This document shows positions 1 through 9,473 of a stretch of DNA of 64,000 bases, in pieces; within the stretch, counting starts at the first letter, position 1, and each line of letters opens with the position of its first letter. The position numbers were made by a program, and so were the translations under genes. Below the pieces are notes generated by a model. That model worked only from the letters and a program-made list of their open reading frames with translations, searched no databases and was not told where the DNA came from. The stretch is from NCBI RefSeq assembly GCF_003385515.1, contig NZ_QNVT01000009.1, positions 143,089 to 207,088 of the forward strand, in the 5' to 3' direction. Source of the DNA: Chryseobacterium pennae. Its GTDB lineage: Bacteria; Bacteroidota; Bacteroidia; Flavobacteriales; Weeksellaceae.

Positions 1-1625
1 ACATGGAGTCCTTTCTCAGTCGGAATGATTGATTTCTTATCCCTAAGGATATAGTCCCGGTCGAAAAGCGTTTCAATCACCGAAGCACGGGTCGCTGGCG
101 TTCCTATGCCAATACTTTTAAGTGCCTTTCTCTCTTCAATATCCTCAATGCTATTTCCGGCATTTTCCATTGCTGAGAGAAGTTCTGCCTCCGTATACAA
201 TGCTGGTGCCTTTGTCTTTTTGGTAAGAAGTTTCGCATCAGTTATCGTTAGATTGCTACCTTTTTGGAGTTCTGGAAGATCAAAAATAACATCATCCTCC
301 TCTTCATTAAAATTCCCATTGATCTGCTTCCATCCCACAGCAGTAATCCTTATTGCTTTAATGGCAAAATTATAGTGAAGGACCTCTAAGGTTGCTGATG
401 TAATCTCCCTATGACAGGCTGGCGAAATGGCTTCCAGAAGCCGGCAAGCGATCATATCATATAATGTACCTTCATGAGCGCTTAACATGGTGGGTATATG
501 CTCGGTGATTAGAATTCCATGATGATCGGTCACTTTCAAATCGTTCACGATATGCTTGTTATACCTTTCCCATTTAACCTTTCCAACTTTTTCCTTAAAA
601 GCGGTGGCAGCTCCTAAAGCGATAATAAGATTGGGAATTTCGCTCCAGACATCTTCCGGAATGTACTTTGATCCAGTACGGGGATAGGTTATGAACTTTT
701 TTTCATACAAGTTTTGGGCTATTTCAAGTGTCTTTCCCGCAGAAAATCCGAGCTTTTTGTTAGCTTCTTTTTGTAGTCCAGTCAGATCAAAAAGTAAAGG
801 AGCCTGCACAGAACTGGGTTTCTTTTCAACTTCCACAACATGTACCGCACCAGAGCGCTCAATAGATCTTACTGCTGATTCCGCTTTCGCCCGATCTTCC
901 CATTTATCAACCGATAAACTCTTGAAAATAATGCCTTCTTTTTGATGCGCCAACTCAATCTGGTAATAGTCTTTAATTTCAAATGATGTATGATCAATAA
1001 ACCGCTTGCAGATCAAGGATAAAGTCGGAGTCTGCACACGTCCTAAAGAATATAAACCATCTTCTAAACTGATAGTCAACGCTTGGGTTGCATTGATCCC
1101 GATCAGCCAGTCAGACTGTGACCTCTCCCGTCCGGCAGAATAAAGACCGTCAAAATCCGCCCCCTCCTTTAAATTATTCAATCCAGTAATAATTGCTTTC
1201 TCCGTCAAACTGCTGATCCAAAGCCTCTCAAATGGTTTGCGACAACCCAGATATTCGTAGATGTATCTGAAAATCACTTCGCCTTCCCTTCCGGCATCGG
1301 TAGCAACAATAATGCTGTCACACTTTTCAAAAACGCTGTCAATAATTTCCAGTTGCCGCTTTGAACCTTCATCCTCAATATATCCCTTACCAGCCTTAAC
1401 CTTTCTACAGGTAAGCATAAAATCTGTTGGAATTATGGGAAGGGATTCCCGATTAAATCCCTTTATTCCATAATCTTCTGGCATTGCTAGTCCCACAAGA
1501 TGGCCAAAAGCCCAAGTGACCATAAAATCATCGCCAATAAAGTAGCCGTCCTTCCTTTCTGTTGCACCCACAATTCTGGCTAGCTCATGCGCTACCGAGG
1601 GCTTCTCTGCTATAATTGCTTTCAT
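1..1625 (-). CDS. topB: DNA topoisomerase III (TopB-type), 3' end off the window
   Basis: Type IA topoisomerase that cuts and rejoins single DNA strands; conjugative elements often carry their own copy. About 541 codons are visible, so roughly the last fifth is missing past the window edge. The protein starts MKAIIAEKPSVAHELARIVG, the Toprim start typical of the family. The motif ITYPRTGSKYI (near residue 320) carries the probable active-site tyrosine, and the visible part ends in IIPTEKG. The ATG lies 11 nt downstream of the DUF3945 gene on the same strand, so the two are probably co-transcribed. This pairing is typical of Bacteroidetes integrative conjugative elements. The identification is firm; the element assignment is inferred from the neighbours. 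Confidence 0.93.
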   Translation of the reverse strand, partial: MKAIIAEKPSVAHELARIVGATERKDGYFIGDDFMVTWAFGHLVGLAMPEDYGIKGFNRESLPIIPTDFMLTCRKVKAGKGYIEDEGSKRQLEIIDSVFEKCDSIIVATDAGREGEVIFRYIYEYLGCRKPFERLWISSLTEKAIITGLNNLKEGADFDGLYSAGRERSQSDWLIGINATQALTISLEDGLYSLGRVQTPTLSLICKRFIDHTSFEIKDYYQIELAHQKEGIIFKSLSVDKWEDRAKAESAVRSIERSGAVHVVEVEKKPSSVQAPLLFDLTGLQKEANKKLGFSAGKTLEIAQNLYEKKFITYPRTGSKYIPEDVWSEIPNLIIALGAATAFKEKVGKVKWERYNKHIVNDLKVTDHHGILITEHIPTMLSAHEGTLYDMIACRLLEAISPACHREITSATLEVLHYNFAIKAIRITAVGWKQINGNFNEEEDDVIFDLPELQKGSNLTITDAKLLTKKTKAPALYTEAELLSAMENAGNSIEDIEERKALKSIGIGTPATRASVIETLFDRDYILRDKKSIIPTEKGLH

Positions 1626-1636
1626 GACGATCTCCT

Positions 1637-3049
1637 TTAATGAAGTTTAGGCCGACTCGACGGAGTCTTCTTCTCCTGGGCATTTGTCGTTACAGTATTA
1701 CGTGCTGCCTGCTTCGATGTTTCATTTTGCGCCGAAGCCTGTCGCTGCTTCCTGTTTTCATTCGCATTGCCTAACACCTGCTCCAGCTGATTTTCCAGTT
1801 GTGGTTTCTGGAAGGAAAAGTCAACCTTTCCTTTTTGTTCATTATAGAAAGCATAACCTGAATACAGCCTGTTCTGATCTTTATTGACAAGGTCTTCCAG
1901 ATAGATAGCCTTACCCTCTTTTAATAGTTCCTGCTCTTTTTCGCTTAGCTGGCGATCTCTGAATACAGAAGGAATTATCCGTGTTAACTGCTGTTCGTTA
2001 CTCAAGGTTTCTTTGTTGCCAGCGAATACTATTTTTCTGTCATCCGCACTAAACTGCAGCGTTTGACTAAATAGTTCGCCTGTCTTTGTATTCACCATCC
2101 CTTCAACAAGTACAGGTTTTCCCTCCATGAGTTCCTGCTTTTGATCCTTACTTAATTTCACTCCGCCAAACTTATCATTGATTTTAATCCATTCAAGCGG
2201 GTATGAAACAGGCTCCTTTGTGTATTTATCCAAACTGATCAATGACTTTACTGTTACACCTTGTTTATTGGTCAGTTCAGCGACACGGCCCATATTTCCT
2301 GTTTTTATCAGGTTCTCCTTATCTTCCCGCGTAAATTGGTGACCATAAAAAGGGGATTCCAAAGGAGCTTTATGTCGTATTCCATGTGTCCGGATAACGA
2401 TTTTATTCTCGACTTGGCGTAAGGAAAGACGCGCATCACCTTTTAATGAAAGCCCTTCAAAATTTCCTTCAATTTTAAATATCGTATCTGATTTGTACCC
2501 TTTTAACAGTTTGTCCAATTGCCCATTTTTTTCTAACAGCTCCCTGTTCAAACCAAATTTATGTGCTGTGTTCCAGTCAATGTCATCTACATTATAGCGA
2601 TACGCTGGCTTGGTATCTTCGTTTGCCTTTCCTTGCTGTAATTCTGGTTTCGTTTCCATATCTTGCTTTTTTTGTTTGTTGTCATGTTTCATCTCCAATG
2701 CGTCCAGAAGTTTATTGCCTTCCGGTGTAGGGTTGTCAAGTGCGGACTGCAGTTTTTTCGCCACGGCTTCCATATCGATATCCGAAATTTTAAAAAACTT
2801 GTAGCCTGTAGGATCATTTAGTTTTCGCCAGAAATTGGAGAAGAAATTGCTGAGAATATCGCTTTTGTCAACGCGCATAAAGTCCAGCAAATTTTTCTGT
2901 TTGGGTTCACCGGTCTCCAGTTTCCCATCCTTATCAACTCCTTTTACCGCTTCTATCCTATTCTTAACTTTGTCAAGAACCAATAGAATATCGGATAGCG
3001 GCTCCAGCGCTTTTGCGACCTTTTCGTCAGTTATTGCTTGTTCATTCAT
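1637..3049 (-). CDS. DUF4099/DUF3945 domain protein of conjugative elements
   Basis: A 470-aa protein without signal peptide or membrane segment. After a charged N-terminal region (about residues 1-150), the middle and C-terminal parts contain repeated blocks built around phrases such as KLSKDQKQELMEGKPVLVEG and LSEKEQELLKEGKAIYLEDL, typical of DUF3945 proteins. The C-terminus is polar and low in complexity. DUF3945 genes regularly sit beside topB in Bacteroidetes conjugative transposons, as here. The biochemical role is not established; a part in DNA processing or transfer is inference. Confidence 0.85.
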   Translation of the reverse strand: MNEQAITDEKVAKALEPLSDILLVLDKVKNRIEAVKGVDKDGKLETGEPKQKNLLDFMRVDKSDILSNFFSNFWRKLNDPTGYKFFKISDIDMEAVAKKLQSALDNPTPEGNKLLDALEMKHDNKQKKQDMETKPELQQGKANEDTKPAYRYNVDDIDWNTAHKFGLNRELLEKNGQLDKLLKGYKSDTIFKIEGNFEGLSLKGDARLSLRQVENKIVIRTHGIRHKAPLESPFYGHQFTREDKENLIKTGNMGRVAELTNKQGVTVKSLISLDKYTKEPVSYPLEWIKINDKFGGVKLSKDQKQELMEGKPVLVEGMVNTKTGELFSQTLQFSADDRKIVFAGNKETLSNEQQLTRIIPSVFRDRQLSEKEQELLKEGKAIYLEDLVNKDQNRLYSGYAFYNEQKGKVDFSFQKPQLENQLEQVLGNANENRKQRQASAQNETSKQAARNTVTTNAQEKKTPSSRPKLH

Positions 3050-3121
3050 AATAAAATGTTTTAAGATTGTCCGAAAGTAGATTGGGGAAAGGCTCAGTTT
3101 TATATTTCTTCCTTTAAGAGC

Positions 3122-3421
3122 CTATTTTTGCCTATACCTTCCGCCATGATAACTGTCCCTAATAAATTGCTGCACATCGGAACTTTTGTAGTAGATCTTA
3201 CCACTTATCGTAAAAAATTTTATTCTGCCTATCGTACGGTAGCGCTGTAGGCAGCGGTAAGTAATCTTTAACATTTGGAGAACATCTTGATTGTCGAGCA
3301 GCTCTTCGCCGTCAATACTTAACCTTTTTTTGTCCCGGATTTCAAGATCCCCTGCGAGGATGTCAAATCGCTTCATGATACGATCCATCCATGCAAGGAA
3401 TTCACTTCGATCTATATTCAT
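3122..3421 (-). CDS. small helix-turn-helix DNA-binding protein (excisionase-like)
   Basis: A 99-aa protein with a MerR/excisionase-like winged helix: LLDNQDVLQMLKITYRCLQRY forms the helix-turn-helix at about residues 40-60, and GRIKFFTISGKIYYKSSDV the wing. Such proteins occur in Bacteroidetes conjugative elements near the excision genes. It lies between the DUF3945 gene and rteC on the same strand. A role as excision cofactor or local regulator is inferred from fold and position. A similar protein is encoded at 9186-9473. Confidence 0.75.
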   Translation of the reverse strand: MNIDRSEFLAWMDRIMKRFDILAGDLEIRDKKRLSIDGEELLDNQDVLQMLKITYRCLQRYRTIGRIKFFTISGKIYYKSSDVQQFIRDSYHGGRYRQK

Positions 3422-3693
3422 AGCCTTTTACATTTGAGTTACATACCAAAATTGGCCTTGATTTTCCACCAAATCGTACAAGGTTATAGCAAGGTTATAC
3501 CAAGAGAATTGAACTTTTCTTAGTTTTTTTTATTTAAATGTGGAGTAATAAACATTGGTATCTGATGACTAGGACATTGGTACATACTAATGGATAGAAC
3601 ACAACGAATGCATGGGTGTAATTTGAAAAAACTTAAGCCTGTGAATAAAGTTTCGCTTATCAGATGAGTTAGGATAAATATTAGGCAAAAAAA

Positions 3694-3718
3694 AACAGGT
3701 CATCGATTTGATTACCTG
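3694..3718 (-). terminator. terminator after rteC
   Basis: ACAGGT (3694-3699) pairs with ACCTGT (3713-3718), with a further partly paired inner stem. On the minus strand it is followed by a long T run (the A tract at 3686-3694), just past the rteC stop. The rest of 3422-3745 shows no gene. Confidence 0.75.
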
Positions 3719-3745
3719 TCTACCGAAAGAGAGTCGGCATGTAGC

Positions 3746-4588
3746 TCACAGTTCTCTATCCATATATTGTTCCAATGAACTTTTTAGAAAAAGAAGATAA
3801 CTCGTCTTTTCACCTGCCCGAAACTTCATCTGATGAAACGCATGATGGATGTCTCCCAGATTAACTTCAAAAAGTTCCTCAAATAGTTTGCTGAGTTTTC
3901 GCAGACCCGGTCTTCCATTAGACACACTACCTGCCGCATGTAGCGCATAAATAAGTTCAATCAATGCGTTCTTTGAATCTGTCCACGAAAAAGCACCACT
4001 GTCAGTTGTAGGAGAAACAGTAGTATAAGTGCTTTCTTTCTGATTAATTATTGACAAGAAATGGGAACAAAGAAGATCCATTGCTATAATCTGAGCTGCT
4101 TTGTAGTCGTAATACGTTGAAAATTCGATATCAACTTCAAAGAAAAAGCTATCTACACCATCGAAGAAATTGATATTGCCCAGTCTAAAATATGAATTAT
4201 CCTTATCGCTTCGGCCAGAACGATAATACCAGTAAAAATCCGAACTCTCCAAATTCTTTTTATACTCCTTATGTAAGAGCTTGATCTGATCGTTATAATA
4301 AGCTTGGATCAATTCGTACCGATCTGGGCTAATAACTTCCAAACGGATAAGCTTATTATAATACATCAACTTTCCCAAAATCTCAGGCTTGACATCCTTA
4401 AAAAAGGCTATTTCGTCATCGACAGTGGCAAAACCGTTCTTAACAATTTGTGTTTTAAGATCGCTCAAAAATTTGCGAAGAAAAGAAACCATATGATATG
4501 CTGCTTCAATGGTGCTTTTCGTACTTTGTCCTACCTTCTTCTCCTCTTGTTCAACTGATAATAGAATATTTTTATATAAGTGCTTCAT
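3746..4588 (-). CDS. rteC: RteC-like excision regulator of conjugative transposons
   Basis: A 280-aa soluble protein matching the RteC family in length and features: N-terminal helices, a central acidic block (DDEIAFFKDVKPEILGKLMY, about residues 57-76), the aromatic segment SSDFYWYYRSGRSDKD and the stretch YYDYKAAQIIAMDLLC. In CTnDOT, RteC activates the excision operon downstream of RteA/RteB signalling. A terminator follows the gene. It supports the view that positions 1 to about 9.8 kb belong to an integrative conjugative element. No RteA or RteB is present in the window. Confidence 0.85.
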   Translation of the reverse strand: MKHLYKNILLSVEQEEKKVGQSTKSTIEAAYHMVSFLRKFLSDLKTQIVKNGFATVDDEIAFFKDVKPEILGKLMYYNKLIRLEVISPDRYELIQAYYNDQIKLLHKEYKKNLESSDFYWYYRSGRSDKDNSYFRLGNINFFDGVDSFFFEVDIEFSTYYDYKAAQIIAMDLLCSHFLSIINQKESTYTTVSPTTDSGAFSWTDSKNALIELIYALHAAGSVSNGRPGLRKLSKLFEELFEVNLGDIHHAFHQMKFRAGEKTSYLLFLKSSLEQYMDREL

Positions 4589-5153
4589 GGTAATTTTTTA
4601 AAGTGAATAACCCCCACACAGTCGTTTTCCCTTTAAATTACATCTCTCCACGTAGAGATATAAAATTAAATATACAATATATTTTTTTTCTAAAAATCAG
4701 TAACACAGGATGTTTATTATTCGCCGATACTAAATCGGGATTCGTATGAATAAACTCAACATCTGCTTTTCCCTGAAAAATGTTTGCTCATCACCAAATT
4801 ATTCTTTCTCAATAAAACAAAGATTATCCTTGAAAATACGTCAGAAATTAAAACAATGAAAATATAATCCTACTTCCTATATAAATTGGCCTTTCCCTAA
4901 ATGTCCTCAATAAAAAAAATCAACATTCCAGTGATTCCTTCTAATTGTTGCTCGTGACAGTAACACTCGGTAATCCGCAAAATTTAAGCTTATTTTACAT
5001 TCAATTTTATAGAATTATCAACGTTAATACATACACCAACCCGTAATGAAAAGATATTTGCCTTAGTGACCAGTGACATTCCATTATGCTTCACTTGAGT
5101 CGGTATGATTGCCGATAATGACGCTGATAATGCTTTCCAGTAAAACTATGATT
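4589..5153. other. gene-free stretch between rteC and the HxlR gene
   Basis: No open frame with coding character on either strand. An inverted repeat ATCTCT (4642-4647) / AGAGAT (4654-4659) lies 54 nt upstream of the rteC start and could be an operator; this is only suggestive. The rest is AT-rich. Confidence 0.5.
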
Positions 5154-5501
5154 TTAACTTTCTTTTATAGCTTCTCTATGGCTTTGTCCCCATTTTATCA
5201 TTGCATCAATTACTTCCTTTAGGCTATCCGCATATTCTGTTGCTGCATATTCTACCGTAACAGGTTTTGTATCCATTACAGTCCGGGAAACCAGTTTATT
5301 CATTTCCATCTCTTGGAGTTCTTTTGACAAAATGCGGGGACTGATCCCTGCGTGTCTTGACAATTCACCAAAACGCATTTTTCCGTCATTCACTAAAATA
5401 GCGAGGATAACCAGCTTCCATTTACCGCTTACGACATAGAGCGTGTCTTGAATAGCTAAATGCACATTACTGCAATTCTTCTGTGTATGGTTGCTTTTCA
5501 T
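5154..5501 (-). CDS. HxlR-family transcriptional regulator
   Basis: A 115-aa winged-helix protein. GKWKLVILAILVNDGKMRFG and the following PRILSKELQEMEMNKLVSRT are the HxlR signature; the N-terminus has a cysteine (CSNVHLAIQDTL). Many HxlR proteins sense aldehydes, electrophiles or redox stress through cysteines and control a divergent oxidoreductase. Here the gene is divergent from a short-chain dehydrogenase, with 95 nt between start codons, so autoregulation and control of 5597-6751 are likely (inference). Confidence 0.92.
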   Translation of the reverse strand: MKSNHTQKNCSNVHLAIQDTLYVVSGKWKLVILAILVNDGKMRFGELSRHAGISPRILSKELQEMEMNKLVSRTVMDTKPVTVEYAATEYADSLKEVIDAMIKWGQSHREAIKES

Positions 5502-5515
5502 ATACTTACATTTAT

Positions 5516-5572
5516 GTAACTACTATCAATTATGTAATTGGTTACAAATGTACACCATTCTCATCTAACTTT
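5516..5572 (+). promoter_or_regulatory. divergent promoter/operator between HxlR gene and SDR gene
   Basis: An exact Bacteroidetes -7 element TAACTTTG lies at 5565-5572, 24 nt before the SDR start. GTAAC (5516-5520) and its reverse complement GTTAC (5540-5544) form an inverted repeat that fits an HxlR operator. The TTG upstream of the -7 box is somewhat too far (25 nt) for an ideal -33 element. Confidence 0.6.
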
Positions 5573-5596
5573 GCACAGAACTAAAAAAGTTAAAGT

Positions 5597-6340
5597 ATGA
5601 GCAATTTACAAAACAAAGTAATAATAATCACTGGTGGTAATAGCGGAATCGGTTATGCAACAGCCAAAGCGTTTTCAGATGTAAATGCCCGGGTGTTAAT
5701 AACGGGAAAAAGAGAAGATGCATTAAAGAAAGCAGCAGAAGAAATTGGTGTAAAATCGTTCCTTGCAAACCAAGCTGTTTTGCCGGACATTGACCTATTA
5801 GTTGAAGAAGTAAAAAATAATTATGGCAAAGTAGATGTTTTGTTCCTCAATGCTGGAGTTGCATTTTTTGCGCCCATTGAACACACCTCTGAACATGAAT
5901 TTGATACCATCTTCAATACCAATGTCAAAGGAACTTTCTTTACTCTTCAAAAATTCATTCCGCTCTTGAATGACGGAGCGTCTGTAATAATCCTCGCGTC
6001 AGGCAATACGGCTATGACAATGCCTAACAGTTCGGCTTATTCGGCAAGCAAATCCGCGTTGCGTCACATAGCCAAAATTGCAGCAAAAGAATTAGCCCCC
6101 AAAAACATCAGGGTAAACATGGTTAGCCCTGGACCTACCCAAACGGAAATGCAGTCTAAGTTCGGAATGGATGAAGCAACTCTAGAGACAATTAAAACTC
6201 AAATAATTACGCAAGTACCATTAGGAAAAATGGGGATACCTGAAGATGTTGCAAAAATGGTCGTTTATTTGGCGGATAACAGTTCTTCATCGTTCATTAC
6301 TGGAGCGGAATTTTTTATAGATGGAGGAATGGCTCTTTAA
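5597..6340 (+). CDS. short-chain dehydrogenase/reductase (SDR)
   Basis: A 247-aa classical SDR. The NAD(P)-binding motif TGGNSGIG is at about residues 12-19, NAG follows in LFLNAGVAFF, and the catalytic Tyr and Lys are in YSASK (about residues 151-155), preceded by a serine in LASGNT. The C-terminus FITGAEFFIDGGMAL is typical of the family. The substrate cannot be read from sequence. It forms a two-gene unit with the DoxX gene 27 nt downstream and is divergent from the HxlR regulator, suggesting an electrophile or redox-inducible cassette carried as cargo of the conjugative element. Confidence 0.92.
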   Translation: MSNLQNKVIIITGGNSGIGYATAKAFSDVNARVLITGKREDALKKAAEEIGVKSFLANQAVLPDIDLLVEEVKNNYGKVDVLFLNAGVAFFAPIEHTSEHEFDTIFNTNVKGTFFTLQKFIPLLNDGASVIILASGNTAMTMPNSSAYSASKSALRHIAKIAAKELAPKNIRVNMVSPGPTQTEMQSKFGMDEATLETIKTQIITQVPLGKMGIPEDVAKMVVYLADNSSSSFITGAEFFIDGGMAL

Positions 6341-6367
6341 TCAACAATAATTAAGGACAATTGAAAT

Positions 6368-6751
6368 ATGAACACAAAAACAAAAAATATAATCGGCTGG
6401 ATACTAAGCGGCATGGCAGGGATAATGTTGATCGCATCTGCGATCGACAAAATAGTTTCTACTGGACACGCCAAAGAAATGGCATTAAGTTTCGGAATAT
6501 CACCGAATCAATATATTGTACTCGGAATGATAGAAGTAACTTCTGTCATCCTGTTTTTATATCCAAGAACAGCAATTTTAGGACTTTTATTATTGTCGTC
6601 CTATTTAGGTGGCGCTATTGCAACACATTTACAGCATGGACAAGGGATCTTATTTCCTTCATTCTTTGAAATTCTAATCTGGATCGCTGCCGTAATACGC
6701 TTCCCTGAGCTGACAAAAAGAATACTTAATAAGCCTTTGGATAACAAATAA
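6368..6751 (+). CDS. DoxX-like membrane protein
   Basis: A 127-aa protein with four predicted membrane segments (about residues 9-28, 47-66, 70-90 and 99-117) and the DoxX-family pattern GWILSGMAGIMLIASAIDKI and YLGGAIATHLQHG. Proteins of this family are membrane components often found next to oxidoreductase genes. It follows the SDR with a 27-nt gap. The overlapping frame starting at 6361 is a shadow. Confidence 0.85.
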   Translation: MNTKTKNIIGWILSGMAGIMLIASAIDKIVSTGHAKEMALSFGISPNQYIVLGMIEVTSVILFLYPRTAILGLLLLSSYLGGAIATHLQHGQGILFPSFFEILIWIAAVIRFPELTKRILNKPLDNK

Positions 6752-6857
6752 ATATTGTTAATGGTTAAATGATCCTCCTGCATATTCTATTGCATTCAAA
6801 TAACAACAGAATAGTGCTGACTAAAATTTAAAATTGAGATTTACTCAAAGAAGCTTG

Positions 6858-6894
6858 AGCCTTACAACTATATCACTGTAAGGCTTTTATTTTT
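6858..6894 (+). terminator. terminator after the DoxX gene
   Basis: AGCCTTACA (6858-6866) pairs perfectly with TGTAAGGCT (6877-6885) and is followed by a T-rich tract. The remainder of 6752-7133 shows no gene. Confidence 0.85.
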
Positions 6895-7133
6895 CATTTC
6901 GTGAATCTCCTCCTTTTGTTGGTAAACGCACCTTCCTTTTGGTATTTATCTAGCATATGAAAGGCAAGTCATGAGCACCTGCTTTGCAGCTGGATTTCTT
7001 AAATGTTTTAAAATTTTTCAATTTTAGGCCCTAATGCATATTCTCAATATGGCTTTAAATATTCTCGATTTGGCTACAAATCCCACCCTTGTAATATTCA
7101 CCTTTGCTATAATTAAATTAAACAATTCAAATT

Positions 7134-7907
7134 ATGCAAGCAAATGAACATAAAGTAGCATTGGTTTCAGGTGCTAATACCGGTGTAGGTTTCCAAATCG
7201 CAAAAGCCCTTGCCAATAATGGTTATACAGTCTATCTAGGTTCCCGTAACCTTCAAAAAGGCGAAACTGCTGCTGCGGAAATTGGTAGTAATGCAAAAGC
7301 TATTCAACTGGATATTACAGATTCCGATTCTGTTAATTCGGCAGTAACAAAAGTACAAAGTGAGGTTGGATTCCTGACCTTGCTGGTCAATAATGCCGCC
7401 ATCTCGCACGCCGGCACTTCCGGACGTACAATGGAAGAAGTTTTGGGAGCGCAACGTGCAAGCATAGTCCCTATCGACGAGTTAAAAACTGTTTGGGATA
7501 CAAATGTATTTGGCACTTTAGCAATTACGCAGGCTTTTCTGCCATTGTTACAGAAAGCTCTGGCTGCACGAATTGTAACCGTTTCAAGTGCATTAGGTTC
7601 GCTTGGAATCAATGCAAATCCGGAAAACCCTTTCCGTTCAGCATTCGATGCAGCTTATGGTGCTTCTAAAACAGCACTCAATGGGATATTTCTTTCTCTT
7701 GCGATAGACCTGGAAAAGACCAACATTAAAGTCCATCTGGTAAGTCCCGGTTTTACAGCAACGGCACTCAATAATTTTCAGGGAACAGATACCGTGGAAG
7801 TAGGGTCTCTTGAACCGATCAGAGTAGCATTATCCGAAGATCTCCCGACTGGCAGTTTTACAGGACCTGCAAATTTTGCTGAAGCAGATAACATCCTGCC
7901 CTGGTAA
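7134..7907 (+). CDS. short-chain dehydrogenase/reductase (SDR)
   Basis: A 257-aa SDR with cofactor motif SGANTGVGF (about residues 12-20), NNAA in LLVNNAAISHAG, and a catalytic YGASK preceded by a serine in VTVSSALGSLG. The substrate is unknown. It stands alone, ending in a strong terminator, and is followed by an AraC-type regulator on the same strand. That pairing suggests the regulator controls it (inference). It differs clearly from the SDR at 5597-6340, so it is not a recent duplicate. Confidence 0.92.
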   Translation: MQANEHKVALVSGANTGVGFQIAKALANNGYTVYLGSRNLQKGETAAAEIGSNAKAIQLDITDSDSVNSAVTKVQSEVGFLTLLVNNAAISHAGTSGRTMEEVLGAQRASIVPIDELKTVWDTNVFGTLAITQAFLPLLQKALAARIVTVSSALGSLGINANPENPFRSAFDAAYGASKTALNGIFLSLAIDLEKTNIKVHLVSPGFTATALNNFQGTDTVEVGSLEPIRVALSEDLPTGSFTGPANFAEADNILPW

Positions 7908-7926
7908 GATCTAATCAACTTAAAAG

Positions 7927-7959
7927 CCTATGATCACAGTCTGTCATAGGTTTTTTTTA
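7927..7959 (+). terminator. terminator after the second SDR gene
   Basis: CCTATGA (7927-7933) pairs with TCATAGG (7944-7950), followed by eight T. Because the first possible AraC start (7930) lies inside this hairpin, the downstream ATG at 7972 is the better start. Confidence 0.9.
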
Positions 7960-7971
7960 TACATTTATAAC

Positions 7972-8889
7972 ATGAAAAGAAAAGACGATAAATTGATCCG
8001 TTTTCTATCAATATCGGAAAGTCATCAGGCTTTTGGATTGCCCGCACCACAGCACCCACTGATCAGTCTCGTTCATTTTAATGAAAGTAATCCTTTCAAT
8101 ACCGAGATGGCACCGATCTACGACGTCCTGAGTTTTTATAAAATAACGTTTATTACCAAAAACAGCGGCAGGTTGAAATACGGACAAGATTATTACGATT
8201 TCAATGAGGGCAGTATGTTGTTCTTTGCTCCTAATCAATTGGTAGGTAGTACAGATTATAATAGCAATACCTATTGTTATATATTGCTTATCCATCCTGA
8301 TTTTTTACTGGGCCATCCTTTGGCAAAAAAGATCAAGCAATATGGATACTTTTCTTATTCGTCCAATGAAGCACTTCATTTATCAGATACAGAGAAAGAA
8401 ATCATCCTCTCCGTTTACCAGATTATGGAACGGGAACTGAACAGCCGCGTCGATGAATTCAGTCAGGAAGTCGTTCTTGCCCAGATAGAATTGATGCTCA
8501 GTTATGTCAATCGGTTCTACAAGCGTCAATTTATTACCCGAAAAGCGGTGAATAATGATATTTTGGAAAAGACAGAAAAAATTCTGGATGATTATCTTAA
8601 TCAGAAAACACTTAGTTTGGGAGTTCCTACAGTGCAATATCTTTCGGATCAATTACATATTTCGCCCGGCTATCTTAGTGACATGCTGCGCTCCCTTATC
8701 GGTAAAGGTGCACAGCAATACATCCACGAAAAGCTCATTGAAAAAGCAAGAGAGCTACTCACTACAACCGAACTAACAATAAGTGAAATTGCATACGAAC
8801 TGGGTTTTGAACATCCGCAGTCTTTCAGCAAACTATTTAAAATAAAAACCAGTACTTCTCCCTTGGAGTTCAGGCAATCCTTGAATTAG
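7972..8889 (+). CDS. AraC-family transcriptional regulator
   Basis: A 305-aa regulator using the ATG at 7972 (MKRKDDKL). The N-terminal half is a cupin-like sensing domain (YDFNEGSMLFFAPNQLVG). The C-terminal two helix-turn-helix AraC domain covers about residues 205-305, with ISPGYLSDMLRSLIGKGAQQ, TISEIAYELGFEHPQSFSKL and a final TSPLEFRQ. It sits just behind an SDR gene, which it probably regulates. The longer frame from 7930 is rejected because its start lies inside the preceding terminator. Confidence 0.9.
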   Translation: MKRKDDKLIRFLSISESHQAFGLPAPQHPLISLVHFNESNPFNTEMAPIYDVLSFYKITFITKNSGRLKYGQDYYDFNEGSMLFFAPNQLVGSTDYNSNTYCYILLIHPDFLLGHPLAKKIKQYGYFSYSSNEALHLSDTEKEIILSVYQIMERELNSRVDEFSQEVVLAQIELMLSYVNRFYKRQFITRKAVNNDILEKTEKILDDYLNQKTLSLGVPTVQYLSDQLHISPGYLSDMLRSLIGKGAQQYIHEKLIEKARELLTTTELTISEIAYELGFEHPQSFSKLFKIKTSTSPLEFRQSLN

Positions 8890-9185
8890 CAGGAGATAAA
8901 TCAAGATCACACAACGGAAATAGTAGGACAAAATAAGCAACTATTAGCAATCTCTCCTCTATAGCATTTTTATCGTAGAACTTTGAGGCAACACAAAATG
9001 TGAAAAATGTAAATACCTCCAAAAGAAACTATAATGCACAATGCCTCAACATTTTTAATATAAATTTTCCAATGCTCGACAAATATAAATCAAGGTTTCA
9101 CGAATATTGATATAATAAAAATTAGTCAATACTAATGTGGATTATTGTTCTATAAAAAACTATCAATAACTAGTAATAGATAATT

Positions 9186-9473
9186 ATGCAAACATTAGAA
9201 GTACTAACTAAAGCAGACCTTGCGCAGTTTAAAATGCAATTACTAAAAGAAATTGAAAAACTGCTAGACGAAAAAATGACTGTTATTCCAAACTCGAATA
9301 ACTCAGATGTCGAATGGATACGCAGTAAAGTAACTCGCCAGTTTATGAACATATCTGCCGGAACTTTACAGAACCTCCGTATCACAGGAAAAATACGGTT
9401 TAAAAAAATTTTGGGATCATACTATTATAACCTCCATGATTTAAAAAACTTATTTGAAAATGGAAAAGCATAG
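9186..9473 (+). CDS. small helix-turn-helix DNA-binding protein
   Basis: A 95-aa protein with an N-terminal helical segment (LAQFKMQLLKEIEKLLDEKM) and a C-terminal winged helix: VTRQFMNISAGTLQNLRITG followed by KIRFKKILGSYYYNLHDL. The layout resembles the excisionase-like protein at 3122-3421, but the sequence differs. The next gene starts within its last codons, so the two are translationally coupled. A role in mobile-element regulation is inferred from the context. Confidence 0.75.
   Translation: MQTLEVLTKADLAQFKMQLLKEIEKLLDEKMTVIPNSNNSDVEWIRSKVTRQFMNISAGTLQNLRITGKIRFKKILGSYYYNLHDLKNLFENGKA

Noticed and set aside
7930..7971. Longer N-terminus for the AraC regulator
   Set aside because: Its start codon lies inside the terminator hairpin of the preceding gene.
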